A DNA stretch of 18,484 nucleotides from Cyclobacteriaceae bacterium (GTDB lineage: Bacteria; Bacteroidota; Bacteroidia; Cytophagales; Cyclobacteriaceae). The position numbers and the translations under genes were made by a program. The stretch covers positions 1-18,484 of the forward strand of contig VFKK01000082.1 of the NCBI GenBank assembly GCA_009885605.1. Reading direction: 5' to 3'. This document shows positions 14,940 through 18,484 of the stretch, piece after piece; within the stretch, counting starts at the first letter, position 1, and each line of letters opens with the position of its first letter. The notes below the pieces were generated by a model that worked only from the letters and a program-made list of their open reading frames with translations, ran no database searches and was not told where the DNA came from.

Positions 14940-15284
14940 TTATTTTACTCTTTCAACTACAGCTTTGAATGCTACTGGGTGATTCATGGCCAAATCTGCC
15001 AAAACCTTACGGTTCAGTTCAATTTCAGCTTTCTTCAATAAACCCATTAATTGAGAATAGGAAATACCGTGCATTCTTGCACCAGCATTAATACGCTGAA
15101 TCCACAAAGCTCTGAATTCTCTTTTCTTAGCTTTACGATCTCTGTATGCGTACTGGAGACCTTTCTCATACTTATTTTTCGCTACAGTCCATACGTTTTT
15201 ACCTCTTCCGAAGTAACCTCTTGTGGCCTTTAGCACTTTTTTTCTTCTTGCTCTGGACGCTACCGCGTTTACCGATCTAGGCAT
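14940..15284 (-). CDS. rplT: 50S ribosomal protein L20
   Basis: 114 residues, usual length. Early 23S rRNA-binding assembly protein. The basic N-terminal arm PRSVNAVASRARRKKVLKATRGYFGRGKNVWTVAK and blocks YRDRKAKKREFRALWIQRINA and YSQLM are diagnostic. L20 is an autogenous repressor of its operon in E. coli and Bacillus subtilis; here the 100-base gap before it contains several hairpins. It is the last gene of the thrS-infC-rpmI-rplT set. Confidence 0.97.
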   Translation of the reverse strand: MPRSVNAVASRARRKKVLKATRGYFGRGKNVWTVAKNKYEKGLQYAYRDRKAKKREFRALWIQRINAGARMHGISYSQLMGLLKKAEIELNRKVLADLAMNHPVAFKAVVERVK

Positions 15285-15405
15285 AGTTTGTTGATTTTTG
15301 ACACTTGGTGCTTGTTAACCAAGTCTTTGAGACCAAAGTATCTGGTGAATAAATTAACCTTTAATTAATAGAGAGATTTGAAAATCAGATTTTCAACATA
15401 TCTCT
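15285..15405 (-). promoter_or_regulatory. Series of hairpins across the rpmI end and the rpmI-rplT gap
   Basis: Four inverted repeats follow one another. TTGAAAATC/GATTTTCAA (15378-15396) has 9-base arms, spans the rpmI stop codon, and is flanked by AGAGAT/ATCTCT (15372-15377 and 15400-15405). GGTGAAT/AATTAACC with a mismatch lies at 15344-15359, CTTTG/CAAAG at 15325-15338, and ACTTGGT/ACCAAGT at 15303-15324. None has a strong T tail, so they look like RNA structure rather than a terminator. A role in L20 or L35 translation control is inference. Confidence 0.45.
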
Positions 15406-15579
15406 TACTCTACCTTCGTCAGAAGCGTGAACAAGACCGGTTTTGGTCAGGTTATGCTTCCTTTTAGTGGACTTTTTCGTAAGGATATGGCTTTTGAAAG
15501 CATGTTTCCTTTTGATTTTGCCGGTTCCTGTCAAAGTGAACCGCTTCTTTGCACTGGATTTGGTTTTTACTTTTGGCAT
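15385..15579 (-). CDS. rpmI: 50S ribosomal protein L35
   Basis: 64 residues, highly basic. MPKVKTKSSAKKRFTLTGTGKIKRKHAF and the following SHILTKKSTKRKHNL are the family hallmark. It lies 24 bases after infC. Its last codons and TGA stop lie in the palindrome described for the rpmI-rplT gap. Confidence 0.96.
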   Translation of the reverse strand: MPKVKTKSSAKKRFTLTGTGKIKRKHAFKSHILTKKSTKRKHNLTKTGLVHASDEGRVRDMLKI

Positions 15580-15603
15580 TTTGCTGTTATAGTTTAGTTG
15601 AAA

Positions 15604-16191
15604 TTATTTCTTTCCTGCTTTCGGAGCGATAAAGATGTTCATTCTTTTTCCTTCCAATTTCGGAAGCTGCTCTACTGCTCCGTAATCCTCAAGAGCCTGG
15701 GCAAACCTCAACAGCAACATTTCTCCTCTTTCTTTAAATACAATACTTCTGCCTACAAAATGAACGTAAGCTTTTACTTTTGCACCTTCTTTTAAGAAGC
15801 TGATTGCATGCTTCAATTTAAAGTTGAAATCATGATCATCGGTATTAGGCCCGAATCTAATTTCCTTTAAAACGACCTTGGCAGCATTGGATTTAATTTC
15901 CTTCTGCTTCTTTTTCTGCTCATACTTGAACTTAGCGTAGTCAAGAATCTTGCAAACAGGTGGATCTACATTGGGAGAAATCTCCACCAAATCTAGGTCG
16001 TTTTCCTGAGCGAGTCTAATGGCTTTGTCTGTAGCTAAAACGGCATTTCCGCCTTCTACGAAATCACCAACTACTCTCACCTCACGGGCTCTGATCTTTT
16101 GGTTTACCTTGTAGGGTTCTTCTTGTCTTCCTCTGAAGGGTTGTCTTTCTCTCAAGTTTGCTTTCGGTTGTTTTTGTGAAATTGCCTGCAA
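15604..16191 (-). CDS. infC: Translation initiation factor IF-3 with a non-AUG start
   Basis: 195 residues from the TTG at 16191. IF-3 keeps 30S and 50S subunits apart and checks start-codon/initiator-tRNA pairing. The N domain begins near EPYKVNQKIRAREVRVVG and includes the ISPNVDPPVCKILDYAKFKYEQKKK linker region. The C domain has KEIRFGPNTDDHDFNFKLKHAISFLKEGAKVKAYVHFVGR and ends KRMNIFIAPK. There is no ATG or GTG in frame before the conserved domain, and an in-frame TAA sits four codons before the TTG. The start must therefore be TTG (16191) or ATT (16182). ATT is the rare start used by E. coli infC for autoregulation. The gene is 53 bases after thrS. Confidence 0.93.
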   Translation of the reverse strand: MQAISQKQPKANLRERQPFRGRQEEPYKVNQKIRAREVRVVGDFVEGGNAVLATDKAIRLAQENDLDLVEISPNVDPPVCKILDYAKFKYEQKKKQKEIKSNAAKVVLKEIRFGPNTDDHDFNFKLKHAISFLKEGAKVKAYVHFVGRSIVFKERGEMLLLRFAQALEDYGAVEQLPKLEGKRMNIFIAPKAGKK

Positions 16192-16244
16192 ATATCGGAA
16201 TTATTTCTAATTCAAAAAAGCAGAATTCTATTTTACCTAAATAA

Positions 16245-18191
16245 TTACTTACTCAGGGATTCGGAAATGATTCCCTGAAAATACTTTATGAATTCCTCCG
16301 AAGAGTAATTTCCTAAGTCGCCTTCTCCATGCTTCCTCACTGAAAGTTTCCGCTCTTCTTGTTCCTTTTCTCCTACTATGAGCATGAAAGGCACTTTCTT
16401 AACTTCTGAATCCCGAATTTTTCTTCCAATCTTTTCATCGCGATTGTCAATAGAACCGGTGATTCCATGCTCATCAAGGATGGCTTTTATTTCTTCAGCA
16501 TAGCCTATAAACTTCTCTGAAATGGGAAGAATGTTGATTTGTTCCGGAGCGAGCCAAAGCGGGAAATTACCGGCACAATGCTCGATCAAAACCGCTACAA
16601 AACGCTCTAAAGACCCAAAAGGGGCTCTGTGGATCATTACCGGCCGATGCTTTTGATTGTCTGATCCAATGTATTCCAACTGGAATCTGTCCGGTAAATT
16701 ATAATCGACTTGGATAGTTCCAAGTTGCCATTTTCTGCCCAAAGCATCTTTGACCATAAAGTCGAGTTTTGGACCATAGAAAGCTGCTTCACCCAAAACA
16801 GTGACCGTTTCCAGTCCTTTTTCAGCGGATGCTTCGATGATAGCTGACTCTGCTTTTTGCCAGGCTTCCTCAGTTCCGATGTATTTCTCTGCTTTTGCAG
16901 GATCTCGAAGAGAGATTTGGGCAGTATAATTTTCAAAACCCAGCGCTTTGAAAACATGCAAAACCAAATCAATCACTTTGATAAATTCTTCTTTTACCTG
17001 ATCTGGACGACAGAAAATATGTGCGTCATCCTGAGTAAATCCTCGAACACGGGTCAATCCATGCAATTCACCGCTCTGCTCGTAACGGTAAACTGTACCA
17101 AATTCTGCGTAGCGAATAGGCAAATCTTTGTAAGATCGAGGCTTGTATTTATAAATCTCACAGTGGTGAGGACAATTCATCGGTTTCAGCAAAAACTCCT
17201 CGCCTTCATTCGGAGTAGTGATCGGCTGAAAGGAATCTTTCCCGTATTTCTCATAATGCCCAGAAGTCTCATACAGAGCTTTATGTCCGATATGAGGTGT
17301 AGTAACCTGCTGATAGCCTGATTTATCCTGGGCTTTCTTCATGAAATTCACTAATCGCTCACGCAACAAGGTTCCCTTTGGTAACCAAAGCGGAAGACCC
17401 ATTCCTACTTTTTCTGAAAACATAAAGAGCTCAAGCTCACGACCGAGTTTTCGGTGATCACGCTTTTTGGCTTCTTCCAAAAGAGTAAGATAATCTTGAA
17501 GTTCTTTTGCCTTCGGAAAAGTCACACCATAGATCCGAGTCAGCATTTTGCGCTTCTCATCCCCTCTCCAATATGCTCCGGCAATATTGGTCAGCTTTAC
17601 AGCTTTGATAAATCCGGTATTTGGAATATGCGGTCCGCGGCAAAGGTCAGTGAAATTCCCTTGCTCATAAAACGTAATTGAACCGTCTTGAAGTCCTTCC
17701 AAAAGATCCAATTTGTACTCATCTCCTTTTTCCTGGAAGAAAGCTACCGCATCGTTTTTGGAAATATCTTTTCGGATGAATTCGCTTTTCTCTCTCGATA
17801 ATTCGATCATTTTTTGTTCGATCTTTTCGAGTTCCGCGCCTTCCAGCGTATGATCTCCAAAATCTACATCATAATAAAAGCCGGTTTCGATCGGAGGGCC
17901 AATGCCTAACTTGACTCCCGGATAGAGAGCTTCCAGAGCTTCCGCCATTAAGTGCGCAGAGGAATGCCAAAAAGTACTTTTGCCTTCCAGATCATTCCAG
18001 GTGAGTAATTGAACACTGGAATCTTCATTGATGGCGCGAGAAGAATCCCAAACCTGACCGTTGACTTTGGCTGCAAGAACGTTCCGTGCTAAACCCTCGC
18101 TGATACTTAGAGCAATCTGTAGTCCGGTAGTTCCTTTGTCAAACACTTTCACTGAGCCATCAGGAAGTGTAATATTGATTTGATTTGACAT
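16245..18191 (-). CDS. thrS: Threonyl-tRNA synthetase
   Basis: 648 residues; charges tRNA-Thr and is the cognate enzyme of the tRNA at the left of this window. A TGS domain covers about 1-62. The editing domain has His76 and His80 (HSSAH) plus Cys184 and His188 (CRGPH), so Ser-tRNA editing should be intact. The class II core holds motif 2 (TVYRYE...RVRGFTQDDAHIFC) and zinc ligands Cys340, His391 and His521. The C-terminal anticodon-binding domain is about 550-645. It heads the thrS-infC-rpmI-rplT operon. Upstream, CATATTTG (18239-18246, minus strand) matches seven of eight -7 positions apart from the first base, without a good -33. No T-box or E. coli-like operator is recognised. Confidence 0.97.
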   Translation of the reverse strand: MSNQINITLPDGSVKVFDKGTTGLQIALSISEGLARNVLAAKVNGQVWDSSRAINEDSSVQLLTWNDLEGKSTFWHSSAHLMAEALEALYPGVKLGIGPPIETGFYYDVDFGDHTLEGAELEKIEQKMIELSREKSEFIRKDISKNDAVAFFQEKGDEYKLDLLEGLQDGSITFYEQGNFTDLCRGPHIPNTGFIKAVKLTNIAGAYWRGDEKRKMLTRIYGVTFPKAKELQDYLTLLEEAKKRDHRKLGRELELFMFSEKVGMGLPLWLPKGTLLRERLVNFMKKAQDKSGYQQVTTPHIGHKALYETSGHYEKYGKDSFQPITTPNEGEEFLLKPMNCPHHCEIYKYKPRSYKDLPIRYAEFGTVYRYEQSGELHGLTRVRGFTQDDAHIFCRPDQVKEEFIKVIDLVLHVFKALGFENYTAQISLRDPAKAEKYIGTEEAWQKAESAIIEASAEKGLETVTVLGEAAFYGPKLDFMVKDALGRKWQLGTIQVDYNLPDRFQLEYIGSDNQKHRPVMIHRAPFGSLERFVAVLIEHCAGNFPLWLAPEQINILPISEKFIGYAEEIKAILDEHGITGSIDNRDEKIGRKIRDSEVKKVPFMLIVGEKEQEERKLSVRKHGEGDLGNYSSEEFIKYFQGIISESLSK

Positions 18192-18389
18192 AATATGAAT
18201 TGTTTCTGCCCATACAAACAGGCATTTGGTTTAAGCTGCAAATATGCACAACCGGCTAGCAAAGGAAAAATTTAGGCCAAAGTAATGTGAAAAATGAATG
18301 GATAAATTCTCAGTACGCGTTCCAATCTGAATGGATTTTGAATGTAGACTCAGAGATAACTCGGTCAAAAAAATTATTACTTCAACTAC
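18192..18389. other. Intergenic region upstream of thrS
   Basis: AT-rich and apparently non-coding. Apart from the near -7 match CATATTTG at 18239-18246 on the minus strand, I see no clear promoter, and no convincing terminator for the gene that ends at 18390. Confidence 0.4.
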
Positions 18390-18484
18390 TTAAAAACTCT
18401 TTCCAAAACTTATCCCTGCAAAATAGGGATAGAAGTACCAGCCCTCCCCTCCTCCTAATGGAGTATCAATTAAAGGAGTGTAGG
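18390..18484 (-). CDS. C-terminal end of a probable outer-membrane beta-barrel protein
   Basis: On the minus strand a frame runs in from the right edge and stops at TAA (18390-18392). The 30 visible residues end in GWYFYPYFAGISFGKSF. The alternation of aromatic and small residues and a final Phe fit the last strand of an outer-membrane beta-barrel, where the C-terminal aromatic is read by the BAM machinery. The rest of the gene lies outside the window, so family and function cannot be assigned. The low-complexity loop LGGGEG just before is also barrel-like. It is upstream of thrS on the same strand. Confidence 0.6.
   Translation of the reverse strand, partial: YTPLIDTPLGGGEGWYFYPYFAGISFGKSF

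Noticed and set aside
18192..18389. T-box or other leader before thrS
   Set aside because: No T-box sequence, specifier hairpin or terminator is visible, and T-boxes are not expected in this phylum.

Overview
The window looks like ordinary core chromosome from a member of the Bacteroidota, most likely order Cytophagales (an Algoriphagus/Cyclobacteriaceae-like organism; the genus is a guess). The evidence is gene content (RpoD-type sigma factor without region 1.1, five-repeat DUF349 protein, START-like protein, bacillithiol enzyme BshB1), the near absence of Shine-Dalgarno sites, and promoters of the Bacteroidota type (TTTG, 19-21 bases, TAnnTTTG). The clearest promoter drives the tRNA-Thr gene.

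Layout, left to right. At 1-389 is the 3' part of a response-regulator receiver domain on the plus strand. A tRNA-Thr(UGU) on the minus strand (599-671) has its own promoter and terminator. Minus-strand genes follow for a DUF349-repeat protein and a YqgE/AlgH protein. pdxH is on the plus strand and meets the trxB - M23/LysM peptidase - bshB1 cluster tail to tail with no base between the stop codons. Next on the minus strand come rpsO - pnp - rpoD, preceded by an unusually large LptF/LptG-family permease gene and a START-like gene. A tRNA-Met(CAU) and a divergent Nramp-family transporter are on the plus strand. The right part is the classic thrS - infC - rpmI - rplT operon on the minus strand. 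At the extreme right edge is the C-terminal end of a probable outer-membrane beta-barrel protein.

How the genes work together. One group is translation and RNA metabolism: thrS, infC, rpmI, rplT, rpsO, pnp, two tRNAs and the primary sigma factor. A second group is thiol redox plus envelope: trxB and bshB1, with a peptidoglycan hydrolase gene between them. A third is envelope biogenesis (LptF/G family, M23, YqgE). Strong intrinsic terminators separate several units.

No CRISPR array, insertion sequence, prophage, defence or biosynthetic island is visible, and I do not see a clearly new multi-gene system. The points worth a second look are regulatory or local: infC has no AUG start available; a series of hairpins occupies the rpmI stop codon and the rpmI-rplT gap; the Nramp protein lacks the usual metal-binding motifs; the permease has a long loop containing a repeat-like peptide; and a perfect hairpin sits directly before the permease start codon.
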